From Chitinophagales bacterium (GTDB lineage Bacteria > Bacteroidota > Bacteroidia > Chitinophagales > LD1), in NCBI GenBank assembly GCA_019638515.1, contig JAHBTS010000004.1, positions 248,001-312,000 of the forward strand: a stretch of DNA of 64,000 nt. The letters are read 5' to 3'. The notes beneath the pieces were generated by a model. The model ran no database searches. It was not told the DNA's origin and was given only the letters and a program-made list of their open reading frames with translations. Shown one piece after another: positions 15,777 to 24,642 of the stretch (its first letter is position 1; each line of letters opens with the position of its first letter). A program made the position numbers and the translations under genes.

Positions 15777-18236
15777 ATGCAGAAGTTCTACGCTTTGTTG
15801 GTTGCTTGTGGTTTGTGGGGCACAGCTACTTATTGCCAATCTTTTACTCCCGGAAATATAGTGGTGGTGCGAGTTGGCGATGGTTCCGTTTCTTTAGATA
15901 GCAAATCGCAACCTGTTTTTTTAGATGAGTATTCCGTTACAGGGCAGTTGGTGCAATCAAAAGCATTGCCTACTGCTACCAATGGCAATCACCATAGATT
16001 AACGCTTAGTGGCTCTGCTGTTTCTGAGGGCGCTTTAACGCTTTCTGCCAATAAGCAGTATTTGTGTTTGGCAGGGTACGATACTACTGTTGGTGCTGCC
16101 AGCGTTACCTCATTATCGGTTGGCAGAGTGGCTGCAATCGTAGATGCAAATGGAAATATAAATACCCAAACGGGCATAGTGGCAGGAAGTGCCTATAAAA
16201 CCAGTAATATTAGAGGTGCTGCAACCAATGATGGTACCGGTGTTTGGTTTAGTGGTGCAGGAAGTAGCTCTTCGGGCGGCACTTACTATGTACCCGCAGA
16301 TAGCTTTACCGCCACGCCAACTAAAATAAGTGCTGCTCCAACCAATACAAGAGTTGTAAATGTTTTTGGTGGGCAATTGTATCTTTCTTCTGCTTCCAGC
16401 ACTTTTTTTGGTGTTAGCGAAGTGGGTAGCGGCTTGCCAACTACTTCAGGGCAAACCACTACCTCTTTAAGTGGTGTAAACGATAGCTCCAGTTATGCTT
16501 TCGTGCTATTTGATGTAGATGCTACCGAGCCGGGCAACGACTTGCTGTATTTGGTAAATGATAACACAACTAAGGGTGGTGTTCTTAAATACAGCAAAGT
16601 AGCAGGAACATGGGTAAGCAATGGTAGATTGGCTTCATCTAATTCTTTTAGAGGTTTGGCGCTTATAGAGGCATGCGGAAGCGTAAGCGGATATGTGGCT
16701 TCTCAAGATTCTATTTGCGCATTTACCGATATGGCTGGATACAATCAACCTATAAATGCTAGCATTACGGCATTGGTGGGCAAAGCAACCAACACTGTTT
16801 TTAGAGGTATTGCTTTTGCTCCAGGCACCAGCGCAGGCAGCGCCCCGGTTGCATCTTTGGGAGCTACTACAAACGTAAAATGTTTTGGAGACTCTACAGG
16901 TAGTGCTACTGTGAATGTAACAGGCGGAACCGGAACCATAACGTACGCATGGAGCGATAACGGTACAGGTGCAAGCAGAAACAATTTACAGCAAGGAGTT
17001 TACAGTGTAACAGTATCGGATCAACTGGGCTGCACCACTGTAGTAACCAATATCGGCATTACGCAGCCGGCAGCAGCATTAGGAGCCAATGTGGCTAAGT
17101 TAGATGTTGCCTGCTTTGGCGAGAGCAACGGCTCAATTGTTATTGCAGGTACCGGAGGCACGGCACCATATCAGTACGCTTGGAGTAGCGGCAATGGTAC
17201 TAATCTGGCAGCAGGTGTATATACCATTACCGTTACCGATACTAACAATTGCCAACTTGTAAAAACCGATACCGTGAAACAGCCTACACCATTAGTATTG
17301 AATGCGGTGAAAGGAAATATAACTTGTGGCAGCACCAATAATGGTTCTTTAGCTTTAAACACAGCAGGCGGCAATGGCGGCAATACATATTTGTGGAACG
17401 ATAATGATACTACGGTTAGTAGAAGTAATTTAACAGCAGGCGCTTATAGTGTAACCGTAACCGATAGTAAAGGATGTACAGCAGAGCGAAAAGATACCAT
17501 TTTGCAAACTGCAAATTTAAACGTAACGGGCACAGCTACAGATGTTGCTTGCTATGGCGGTAGTAATGGTGCTATTTCGGTAGTAACAACCGGAGGTACC
17601 GGCAACTATAATTACACATGGAGCAGCAGTGCAAGTGGGGCAAATCCTACAAACCTTGCAGTAGGTGTTTATACAGTTACGGTAGATGATGGAACCGGCT
17701 GCACAGGCACACAAACCTTTACCGTTGCACAACCCGATTCGCTGAATTTGAGTGGGCAGGTAACAAACGTAAGCAGCGCAGGAGGTGCTGATGGTGCTAT
17801 TGTACTTACAGTAAGCGGAGGCACTCCTAATTACGATTACGATTGGGGAAATAGCGTTGTTACCAAAGATCGCAGTAACCTAACTGCAGGTACTTACACC
17901 GTTACTGTAACGGACGATAAGGGCTGTACCCAAAGCAGTGCTTTCACCGTTTCGCAACCAACAGGTTTAAAAGAAATTGGAGAAATAATTTGGGTGAAAA
18001 ATGCAGGAACCAGTGGCGGAAATGTTTGGTTTGAAGTAAATACCGTAACCACTTGCGATGTACACATTTCTACTTTTACTGCAAATGGAACATTGGTGGC
18101 GCAGCAAACGGTTAAAGACGTTAGCAGCCAGTTGGTTGCCATCAATACCGAAAGTTTTGTTGCGGGAATGTACTTTGTGCGTTTCAAAGCCGAAGGAAAA
18201 ACAGTTACCGTAAAAATAGCTGTAAGTAAACAGTAA
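15777..18236 (+). CDS. Secreted SprB-repeat protein with C-terminal sorting region
   Basis: 819 residues from the ATG at 15777, which opens a good signal peptide (MQKFYALLVACGLWGTATYC); an upstream start at 15741 would bury it. Residues about 20-345 form an N-terminal beta-rich domain of unknown fold. About 355-730 contain five tandem SprB-type repeats of about 75 residues (pattern NVxCFGxxxGSxxVxxxGGTxxYxYxWS ... NLxxGxYxVTVTDxxGC). The last 85 residues resemble a T9SS sorting domain (STFTANGTLVAQQTV ... FVAGMYFVRFKAEGKTVTVKI). SprB-type repeats occur in Bacteroidota gliding and surface adhesins. It begins about 100 nt after the membrane protein gene; HIT follows 5 nt downstream. Confidence 0.87.
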   Translation: MQKFYALLVACGLWGTATYCQSFTPGNIVVVRVGDGSVSLDSKSQPVFLDEYSVTGQLVQSKALPTATNGNHHRLTLSGSAVSEGALTLSANKQYLCLAGYDTTVGAASVTSLSVGRVAAIVDANGNINTQTGIVAGSAYKTSNIRGAATNDGTGVWFSGAGSSSSGGTYYVPADSFTATPTKISAAPTNTRVVNVFGGQLYLSSASSTFFGVSEVGSGLPTTSGQTTTSLSGVNDSSSYAFVLFDVDATEPGNDLLYLVNDNTTKGGVLKYSKVAGTWVSNGRLASSNSFRGLALIEACGSVSGYVASQDSICAFTDMAGYNQPINASITALVGKATNTVFRGIAFAPGTSAGSAPVASLGATTNVKCFGDSTGSATVNVTGGTGTITYAWSDNGTGASRNNLQQGVYSVTVSDQLGCTTVVTNIGITQPAAALGANVAKLDVACFGESNGSIVIAGTGGTAPYQYAWSSGNGTNLAAGVYTITVTDTNNCQLVKTDTVKQPTPLVLNAVKGNITCGSTNNGSLALNTAGGNGGNTYLWNDNDTTVSRSNLTAGAYSVTVTDSKGCTAERKDTILQTANLNVTGTATDVACYGGSNGAISVVTTGGTGNYNYTWSSSASGANPTNLAVGVYTVTVDDGTGCTGTQTFTVAQPDSLNLSGQVTNVSSAGGADGAIVLTVSGGTPNYDYDWGNSVVTKDRSNLTAGTYTVTVTDDKGCTQSSAFTVSQPTGLKEIGEIIWVKNAGTSGGNVWFEVNTVTTCDVHISTFTANGTLVAQQTVKDVSSQLVAINTESFVAGMYFVRFKAEGKTVTVKIAVSKQ

Positions 18237-18241
18237 GAAAT

Positions 18242-18640
18242 ATGGCATCTATTTTTTCTAAAATTGTTGCAGGCGAAATTCCTTGCTATAAAATTGCTGA
18301 AGACGAAAAGCACTTGGCATTCTTAGATGTTTTTCCTTTAGTGAAGGGGCATGTGTTGGTTATTCCCAAGCAAGAAGTAGATAAGTATTTTGATTTAGAT
18401 GACAACACCATCGTTTCGCTCAACTTGTTTGCAAAAAAAGTAGCCATTGCATTAGAAAAAGCAATTCCGTGTAAGAGAGTAGGCGTTGCCATTATTGGGT
18501 TAGAAGTACCGCATGTACACATTCATTTAGTACCGTTGAATGCCATGCGCGACATAGATTTTACGCAGCCAAAGCAAAAATTTGCACCCGAAGAAATGGA
18601 TGCTGTGGCAGCAAGCATTAGGCAATATTTAACCTCCTGA
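18242..18640 (+). CDS. HIT family protein (nucleotide hydrolase/transferase)
   Basis: 132-residue histidine-triad protein with the catalytic motif HVHIHLVPL at 91-99. The N-terminal SIFSKIVAGEIPCYKIAED is typical of the HINT branch, which hydrolyses adenosine phosphoramidates. Cytosolic. It starts 5 nt after the SprB-repeat gene and is followed by a DUF7935-like gene and GGGP synthase on the same strand, so the three may share a transcript. The physiological substrate is unknown. Confidence 0.93.
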   Translation: MASIFSKIVAGEIPCYKIAEDEKHLAFLDVFPLVKGHVLVIPKQEVDKYFDLDDNTIVSLNLFAKKVAIALEKAIPCKRVGVAIIGLEVPHVHIHLVPLNAMRDIDFTQPKQKFAPEEMDAVAASIRQYLTS

Positions 18641-18662
18641 TTTTTAGTTGTATTCTTGCAGT

Positions 18663-19193
18663 ATGGAAGCATCTGCTATTCTTCAAATTCTTTCTATAAC
18701 CATACCGGGCGTATTGGTATTGCTAACAGCCTATTTGGTATTGAAACAATACACCAAAAAAGAGCTTGAAGCCAAACTGCTGGAAATAAAACTTAAAGAC
18801 TCCAAAGAGTTGAAAGTGCTGCGGTTGCAAGCTTATGAACGCTTGGCATTGTTTTTAGAACGCATATCGCCATTTGCATTGGTGGCGCGTTGTATAGAGC
18901 CGGATATGGCAAGCCACGAACTACAATACGCTATCGTAAAAACTGTTAGGGCAGAATTTGAGCACAACCTTTCGCAACAAATTTATGTGAGCGATAACTG
19001 CTGGAATTTAATTGTGCAATCTAAAGATGAAATTATTAAAACCATCAATTTAGTAAGTGCACAAGTAAATGCCGGAGCGAGCGCACAAGAGTTGAGCCGC
19101 ATTATTTTTCAGGCTGTTGCCAATGCCAATGTGCCAATGCCAACCCAGCAGGCACTCGATTTTTTAAAGGCCGAAGCCCGCGAAACATTTTAA
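18663..19193 (+). CDS. DUF7935-like membrane-anchored protein
   Basis: 176 residues from ATG 18663; an in-frame ATG at 18648 would add five residues before the hydrophobic segment. One N-terminal membrane span (ILQILSITIPGVLVLLTAYLVL), then a charged helical linker (KKELEAKLLEIKLKDSKELKVLRLQAYERL) and a helical cytoplasmic domain. I associate this layout with the Bacteroidota DUF7935 family; its function is not known to me. Its stop codon overlaps the next ATG (TAATG), so translation is probably coupled with the GGGP synthase. Confidence 0.72.
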   Translation: MEASAILQILSITIPGVLVLLTAYLVLKQYTKKELEAKLLEIKLKDSKELKVLRLQAYERLALFLERISPFALVARCIEPDMASHELQYAIVKTVRAEFEHNLSQQIYVSDNCWNLIVQSKDEIIKTINLVSAQVNAGASAQELSRIIFQAVANANVPMPTQQALDFLKAEARETF

Positions 19194-19918
19194 TGCCACG
19201 TATGAGTTTGCTCGAATCTTTTTCTAACGGAAAGAAAAAATTGGCGGTACTTATAGACCCGGATAATTACAACGAGCATTCCTTAAAATACATAGTTGAA
19301 CTTGCCGAAAGCAATAAAGTTGCCTATTGGTTGGTGGGTGGCAGTTTATTATATGGTTCAAATTTTGAGAGCACAATAAAGTTTTTAAAAACAAACAGTG
19401 TGATTCCGGTAGTTATATTTCCGGGAAATTCATTTCAAGTAAGCGGAAATGCCGATGGTATATTGTTTTTAAGCCTTGTAAGCGGACGAAATGCCACCTA
19501 TTTAATTGAACAGCAAGTAATAGCTGCTCCTGCAGTAAAACAAGCAAACATAGAGGTAATTCCTACCGCTTATATTTTGGTAGAAGGCGGGAAAACATCT
19601 ACCACTTCGTACATTACACAAACAATTCCTATTCCTGCCGATAAGCCTGAAATTGCTGCCACCACAGCCTTGGCAGCATCGTTTTTAGGCATGAAAGCAG
19701 TATATTTAGAAGCAGGCAGCGGAGCCTCCAACCCGGTAAATGCAGTTATGATTGAAGCCGTAAAAAATGCGGTGCAACTTCCGGTAATTGCCGGAGGAGG
19801 CATTGTGAATGCAGCAACAGCCTTGGCAGCATTTAATGCCGGAGCCGACATGGTAGTAGTTGGCAATATCTTAGAGCGCCAGCCTGAAGTTTTAAACCAA
19901 ATAGGTGCTATTCTTTAA
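19193..19918 (+). CDS. Geranylgeranylglyceryl / heptaprenylglyceryl phosphate synthase
   Basis: 241-residue TIM-barrel prenyltransferase of the GGGPS/PcrB family. It joins a polyprenyl diphosphate to sn-glycerol-1-phosphate, forming an ether lipid precursor. Signatures are AVLIDPDNYNEHS near 19, WLVGGSLLYG near 47, VIFPGNSFQVSGNADGILFLSLVSGRN near 75-101, and the phosphate-binding end YLEAGSGASNPV and VIAGGGIVNAATALAAFNAGADMVVVG. The GRN...YILVEGGKTSTTSYI part fits group II (archaeal and Bacteroidota) enzymes. The start overlaps the upstream stop by one base; a second Met at residue 4 is the alternative start. Prenyl chain length cannot be read. Confidence 0.92.
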   Translation: MPRMSLLESFSNGKKKLAVLIDPDNYNEHSLKYIVELAESNKVAYWLVGGSLLYGSNFESTIKFLKTNSVIPVVIFPGNSFQVSGNADGILFLSLVSGRNATYLIEQQVIAAPAVKQANIEVIPTAYILVEGGKTSTTSYITQTIPIPADKPEIAATTALAASFLGMKAVYLEAGSGASNPVNAVMIEAVKNAVQLPVIAGGGIVNAATALAAFNAGADMVVVGNILERQPEVLNQIGAIL

Positions 19919-19934
19919 GCTGAGCAGCCATTGC

Positions 19935-20972
19935 TTATGAAGAAAGATTAAATACCTGTATCATATCTTGTTGCAGGTAAAATTGCTCGCGTAAATTCCC
20001 GGAAAAAACCGGAGTGGCAATTCCATTTGCTAATAAGCAAGGTGCGGTAATTAGGCGCACTTCGTCTGCAACATTTGCTTGTAAAAAAGCATGTGCGGTA
20101 GCAGGGCCGCCCTCTACAATTACCGATTGTATATTCCTTAAAAAGAGTTGATGCAGTATTTGCTCAGGCACATTTTGTGTAAACTCAATTTGCTGTAGCT
20201 CTATATGTTCCTTTTGCAGTGAATGTGTTTGGTTAAAAACCAAGGTGTTGGCATCGGTGCTAAAAATATTGCTCGAATCGGGTACTTCGTTTTTTTTATC
20301 AACAAGAATACGCAAAGGGTTACGGCCTTTCCAGAGGCGAGTGGTGAGTTGCGGATTATCTATAAGTGCTGTATTTTTTCCTATAAGAATTGCCGCTTCT
20401 TGGCTGCGCCAGCGGTGGCTTAATTGTTTAGAAATATCGTTGGTAAGCCATTGCTGTTGTTTGCCCTTTGGTGCCATAAAGCCATTGGCACTTTGCGCCA
20501 TTTTTACAATTACAAACGGGCGTTTTTTTTGATGAAAAGTAAAGAACCTGCGGTTGAGTACAGCACATTCTTGCGGTAGAATGTTTTCTATAACTTCTAC
20601 TCCTGCTTGGCGCAAGCGAGCAATGCCGGAGCCTGCCACCAATGGGTTGGGGTCGGTACTGCCAACTACTACTTTTTTAATTTGCTGCTCTAATACCAGC
20701 AGTGTACAAGGCGGTGTTTTTCCGGTGTGGTTGCAAGGTTCTAAATTTACATACAGTGTGCTTTCTGCAATAAGATGGCGCAGTTCCGGTTTTACAGATT
20801 GAATGCAATTTACCTCTGCATGAGCAGCACCATATTGCCTATGCCAGCCTTCTCCAATAATAGTTTGGTTATGCACCAACACGGCTCCCACTAATGGATT
20901 GGGAGCTACGTTTCCTAAGCCGTTTTGCGCCAGTAGCAGGCATCGGTGCATGTATATTTCGTGTGCATTCAC
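19935..20972 (-). CDS. ribD: Bifunctional diaminohydroxyphosphoribosylaminopyrimidine deaminase / uracil reductase
   Basis: 345 residues carrying two consecutive riboflavin pathway steps. The N-terminal deaminase (1-145) has the zinc/catalytic motif H51-A-E and PC80NHTGKTPPC89. The C-terminal NADPH reductase (about 147-345) has RPFVIVKMAQSANGFMA, WLTNDISKQLSHRWRSQ and VIVEGGPATAHAFL. It converges with the GGGP synthase (16-nt gap) and is divergent from the ammonia-lyase. No FMN riboswitch-like sequence is evident upstream. Confidence 0.95.
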   Translation of the reverse strand: MNAHEIYMHRCLLLAQNGLGNVAPNPLVGAVLVHNQTIIGEGWHRQYGAAHAEVNCIQSVKPELRHLIAESTLYVNLEPCNHTGKTPPCTLLVLEQQIKKVVVGSTDPNPLVAGSGIARLRQAGVEVIENILPQECAVLNRRFFTFHQKKRPFVIVKMAQSANGFMAPKGKQQQWLTNDISKQLSHRWRSQEAAILIGKNTALIDNPQLTTRLWKGRNPLRILVDKKNEVPDSSNIFSTDANTLVFNQTHSLQKEHIELQQIEFTQNVPEQILHQLFLRNIQSVIVEGGPATAHAFLQANVADEVRLITAPCLLANGIATPVFSGNLREQFYLQQDMIQVFNLSS

Positions 20973-21095
20973 GCATCAAAAGTGTTGTTTTTTTAAAAGA
21001 ATTCAGGTGCAAAACACAAAATATAACTGGTATGGTTTTACTTTTTGCTTCCAAGTGATTTGCATTTCATAAAATTGCGGCTAATTACAAAAACG

Positions 21096-22634
21096 ATGAT
21101 GATTACCATAGGAGAGTCCCCTTTAACGTTGCAGCAAGTTGAGCAAGTTTTATTTGAAAATGTAGCCGTAGAAATACCCGAATCTGTACTAAAGCGCGCT
21201 GAAGCCAATTTCAATTTTTTGCGGGAGTTTTCTTCCGATAAAGTTATTTACGGAATAAATACAGGCTTTGGGCCAATGGCACAGTATAAAATTCCTTATG
21301 CAGAGCGCCTTTCGCTTCAATATAACCTAATACGCAGCCATGCCGGAGGCAGTGGAAAGCCCATTGCGCCAGAGTTCTCAAAAGCCATGTTGCTAGATAG
21401 GCTTTCTACTTTGGCGTGTTGCAAAAGCGGTATCCACCCGGATTTGCTAAAGTTGATTGCAGCCATGCTGAATCGCAATCTATTGCCCGTAATTTATGAA
21501 CATGGTGGCGTAGGTGCCAGTGGCGATTTGGTGCAGTTGGCACACATGGCGCTTGCTATTATTGGTGAGGGCGAAATTTTTTACAATGGTAAAATTACAC
21601 CTGCTGCAGAAGTGTTTGAAGCCGAAAAACTCACCTCTTTTGCCATACGGTTGCGCGAAGGTTTAGCGCTTATGAATGGCACTTCGTGTATGACGGGAAT
21701 TGCTCTTGTAAACATAATTCGAGTAAAGAAATTGGTTAATTGGAGTGTACTGTTTTCTGCCACTATAAATGAAATTTTTAGAGCCTATAACGATCATATT
21801 TCGGAGTCGCTCAATGCTGCTAAACTTCACAGTGGGCAAGCAGCCATTGCTGCGGCATTAAGGAGTGTATTGGCGCAGAGCACGCTCATTCGCAGCCGCC
21901 ATGAGTATTTATATACTTCTACCGATGAAACACATTTTAAGGAAAAAGTTCAGGAGTATTATTCTTTGCGTTGCACACCTCAAATAATAGGTCCTGTGTG
22001 GGATACACTTCTGCAAGCCGAACAAACAATTCTAAACGAGTTAAATTCGGTAAGCGATAACCCGATTGTGGACGATGCTTCGCAGAATGTTTTTCATGGA
22101 GGAAATTTTCATGGCGATTATGTGGCGCTCGAAATGGATAAGCTTAAAATGGCAGTTACCAAACTTTCTATGCTGGCAGAGCGCCAGCTCAATTATTTAC
22201 TCAACGATAAATTGAATGGCAAGCTGCCTCCGTTTATCAATAACGCAGTAATTGGTTTAAACTTTGGCATACAAGGCATTCAATATACGGCCACATCTAC
22301 TGTGGCTGAAAACCAATCGCTTTCAACGCCCGTTTATGTACACAGCATTCCTAGCAACAACGATAACCAAGATATTGTAAGCATGGGTAGCAATGCAGCG
22401 CTCATGGCGGCACGCGTAATAGAAAACACTTTTGAAGTGTTGAGCGTGCATGCTTTAGCCATTGCCGAAGCCATAGATAGCCTTGGGCTTGGTGGGCAGC
22501 TTTCGCCACAGCCAACGTTGTTTTACAAGGGCATAAGAAAGGTAATGCCCGCTATTGCTAAAGATGCGCCTTCGTTTAAGGCGTTGCGGGCAATTCAACT
22601 ATATTTAAAAGAGGAAAACATAGCAGTGGTATAG
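21096..22634 (+). CDS. Aromatic amino acid ammonia-lyase (tyrosine or histidine), MIO-dependent
   Basis: 512 residues from the ATG pair at 21096/21099. The self-forming MIO cofactor triad A141-S142-G143 lies in GGVGASGDLVQLAHMAL; also conserved are YGINTGFGPMAQY (catalytic Tyr near 52), RSH (81-82), GLALMNGTS and SVSDNPIVDD. The surrounding sequence (HGGVGASGDLVQLAH, GGNFHGDYVALEMDKLK, YVHSIPSNNDNQDIVSMG) looks closer to the Flavobacterium-type tyrosine ammonia-lyase linked to flexirubin-type pigments than to HutH, but specificity needs assay. No other hut or pigment genes are adjacent. A convergent membrane AraC regulator follows 9 nt away. Confidence 0.88.
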   Translation: MMITIGESPLTLQQVEQVLFENVAVEIPESVLKRAEANFNFLREFSSDKVIYGINTGFGPMAQYKIPYAERLSLQYNLIRSHAGGSGKPIAPEFSKAMLLDRLSTLACCKSGIHPDLLKLIAAMLNRNLLPVIYEHGGVGASGDLVQLAHMALAIIGEGEIFYNGKITPAAEVFEAEKLTSFAIRLREGLALMNGTSCMTGIALVNIIRVKKLVNWSVLFSATINEIFRAYNDHISESLNAAKLHSGQAAIAAALRSVLAQSTLIRSRHEYLYTSTDETHFKEKVQEYYSLRCTPQIIGPVWDTLLQAEQTILNELNSVSDNPIVDDASQNVFHGGNFHGDYVALEMDKLKMAVTKLSMLAERQLNYLLNDKLNGKLPPFINNAVIGLNFGIQGIQYTATSTVAENQSLSTPVYVHSIPSNNDNQDIVSMGSNAALMAARVIENTFEVLSVHALAIAEAIDSLGLGGQLSPQPTLFYKGIRKVMPAIAKDAPSFKALRAIQLYLKEENIAVV

Positions 22635-22643
22635 TTTTGGGTG

Positions 22644-23900
22644 CTATTTACCATCTATTGTTTTTTTGTATTCCGAAGGTGTCTGCCCCGTAATGTTTTT
22701 GAAAATATTATTGAAAGAAGATTTGGAATTGAAACCACTATCGAAAGCAATTGCAAGCAAAGTAAGGTGGTTGAAATTAGGATTGGCAACCCTTTGCTTA
22801 AACTCTTCTACTCTGTATTCGTTTACAAAATTGAAGAAGTTTTTATGCAAGCCTGTATTGATAATAAAGGTAAGGTGATGCTTTTGTATATTTATTTTAT
22901 CGGCTAAATCTTGTATAGTAAGTTCGGGATTTCTATAAGGTTTTTCGGCATCCATAAATGCAAGCAGGCGCTCAATTACACGCTCCATTTCGGGTTCGCT
23001 TACCAAAGGTTTTTTAGCAATGGAATCGCTGTTGGGTATGGCATTTTCTTCAATAGTTTCAATATCAATATTCTCTTCTAAATTTTTGCTGGCGGTAATG
23101 TGGTTTTCTTCTAAGATGGTTTTTAATTCTTTGGTGGTTTGCAGTTGTTCTTCATGGCTTATGGTAAATGGCGATGTGGTTTCTCTGCGTACCGATGTGT
23201 GAAACAATCCTTTTTCCTGCATGCCAAAATAACTAACGGCATACGCCAATAAAATTAGGCCCACGCCAGAAAGAAAGTCGAGGTTAAATACTTTTTGGTA
23301 GTGCACGGCATTCCAGCCTCCGGCAAATAGAAACACACCATTGCTAACAATAAAAGTAATGTTTACAAAACGCAGCCAGTAAATGCGTTGTTTCCCCGAT
23401 TCAAACGAAAACTTATGGCGAAAATTTTTGAAAAACAAACGTATTTGCACCGAAGTAAGCGTGCTATACACCACTACCGAACCAATAATACCAACGGCAA
23501 ACAAGGCGCGAATCCATAGGTGTTCATCGTTTGCCAGATAAGTGCTTTCGGCAAACGACACCCGCTCGCGGCAATAGCCGAAATAAACAATGGTGCTGAT
23601 AAGAAAGGGTAGAAAATGTTTAAGGTCTAAGAACTTAAAACGAGCATCGTCATCGGTTAAAAAACGAGTGTATAAATACATGAATGGGCCAAACGTGAAG
23701 GGGATGAGTCCGGTGGCGAATTCGGCATCGAAATACTCATCGTGGTAAAGTTTTAAAATAAGCACAAAGAATTTTAGTGCCATAACCAGCAGCCACCACA
23801 ACAATATTTTTTCGTGTGTGGCTTTATGCTGGCGCATAAGCAATACAAATGCGGCAAAAACGCATTGCGATGCTCCTATGTATAAAATTCCCTCGTTCAT
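22644..23900 (-). CDS. AraC-family regulator with N-terminal membrane domain
   Basis: 418 residues. The first 240 form about seven membrane spans (ILYIGASQCVFAAFVLLMR; LLWWLLVMALKFFVLIL; GPFMYLYTRFLT and others). A charged linker (about 240-300) leads to a C-terminal double helix-turn-helix AraC DNA-binding domain at about 310-415 (LTIQDLADKINIQKHHLTFIIN; LTLLAIAFDSGFNSKSSFNNIFK; GQTPSEYKK). This membrane-AraC layout is common in Bacteroidota and suggests signal sensing in the membrane. The stop is 9 nt from the ammonia-lyase stop; the regulator's target is unknown. Confidence 0.9.
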   Translation of the reverse strand: MNEGILYIGASQCVFAAFVLLMRQHKATHEKILLWWLLVMALKFFVLILKLYHDEYFDAEFATGLIPFTFGPFMYLYTRFLTDDDARFKFLDLKHFLPFLISTIVYFGYCRERVSFAESTYLANDEHLWIRALFAVGIIGSVVVYSTLTSVQIRLFFKNFRHKFSFESGKQRIYWLRFVNITFIVSNGVFLFAGGWNAVHYQKVFNLDFLSGVGLILLAYAVSYFGMQEKGLFHTSVRRETTSPFTISHEEQLQTTKELKTILEENHITASKNLEENIDIETIEENAIPNSDSIAKKPLVSEPEMERVIERLLAFMDAEKPYRNPELTIQDLADKINIQKHHLTFIINTGLHKNFFNFVNEYRVEEFKQRVANPNFNHLTLLAIAFDSGFNSKSSFNNIFKNITGQTPSEYKKTIDGK

Positions 23901-23928
23901 ACTGTTTGGTGTCTTCGGTTGGTAAGGA

Positions 23929-24417
23929 TTATTTTCTTCGTGCTACGGCATGGAGCAGTTCGGGAGGAATAGATTTGGTCCAGCTTTTAGTTTTGCTTAA
24001 AAACCATAAAATCCACCAATGCCCGCGCACACGCAATACTCCTTCCTCGTTAATCCACATTTTGCTGCGGTAGGTATTTCCGTTTTCAAAATTGTAAATT
24101 CTGCCACTTTCCCATTCTTTATCTCCTGCATCGTATTTGTAATCGCAAAGTATGTTTGTGCCAATTAGTTTTCGGGAGCGCAATTTAGAGTTGCTATTCA
24201 TTACATCGCGCTTATAGTTGTCGTATTCATCTAAGGAATCTTTCAACCACACAATTTTACCTTGAAAAAGGTTGTTGGCATCTTCAAAAATATAGATAAT
24301 AATATCGTGCTCTTCATTCATCCAGTAGCCAAGTATCTTTTCTTTATCGCCTCGTATTTTTGCAAAAAGCAGGAGAGAAAGAAACATAAATGCCATTACA
24401 GAAAAAGTGCGTTTCAT
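23929..24417 (-). CDS. DUF2147 domain-containing secreted protein
   Basis: 162 residues. Signal peptide MKRTFSVMAFMFLSLLLFAKIRG, then a compact beta-rich domain with DUF2147 hallmarks: ILGYWMNEEHDIIIYIFED, FQGKIVWLKD, GTNILCDYKY, WESGRIYNFENGNTYRSKMWI and LRVRGHWWILWFLSKTKSW. Such proteins are periplasmic or exported; their role is unknown. It lies upstream of and in the same direction as the AraC regulator (28-nt gap) and is divergent from squalene synthase. Confidence 0.87.
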   Translation of the reverse strand: MKRTFSVMAFMFLSLLLFAKIRGDKEKILGYWMNEEHDIIIYIFEDANNLFQGKIVWLKDSLDEYDNYKRDVMNSNSKLRSRKLIGTNILCDYKYDAGDKEWESGRIYNFENGNTYRSKMWINEEGVLRVRGHWWILWFLSKTKSWTKSIPPELLHAVARRK

Positions 24418-24482
24418 ACAGTGTAGAAAAAATTATAGAGTGCAAATGTAGAAATCGAGACTTTGTGTGAGGGCAATAAGAA

Positions 24483-24626
24483 GTCTAAACTCCCAACGGT
24501 ACTGCCCAATTTGGCAATTAAAACGCCTCTAATAAATTGAAATTCAATTGGTTTTAAAGTTTAGACCTGCTGCTTTGTCTTAATTGTGTACTGCGGGCGT
24601 TTGAGGTGGTTGCGGCAACCTTTTTT
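24483..24626 (+). promoter_or_regulatory. Structured leader with terminator-like hairpin before squalene synthase
   Basis: A 9-bp stem, GTCTAAACT (24483-24491) with AGTTTAGAC (24558-24566), closes a region holding two smaller stems: TGCC / GGCA (24503-24516) and ATTGAA / TTCAAT (24536-24548). An alternative pairing CCAATT (24506-24511) with AATTGG is possible. Forty nt further, GGTTG / CAACC plus T6 (24608-24626) looks like an intrinsic terminator ending 16 nt before the ATG of squalene synthase. The arrangement resembles an aptamer with a terminator platform, or an attenuator. The region is also the upstream side of the divergent DUF2147 gene, so some symmetry may belong to protein operators. 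Confidence 0.4.
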
Positions 24627-24642
24627 GCAGTAAAAATTCACC

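Noticed and set aside
16850..17965. Five similar segments of about 225 nt as a DNA repeat array
   Set aside because: Similarity is at protein level (SprB repeats) within one gene, not an independent repeat element.
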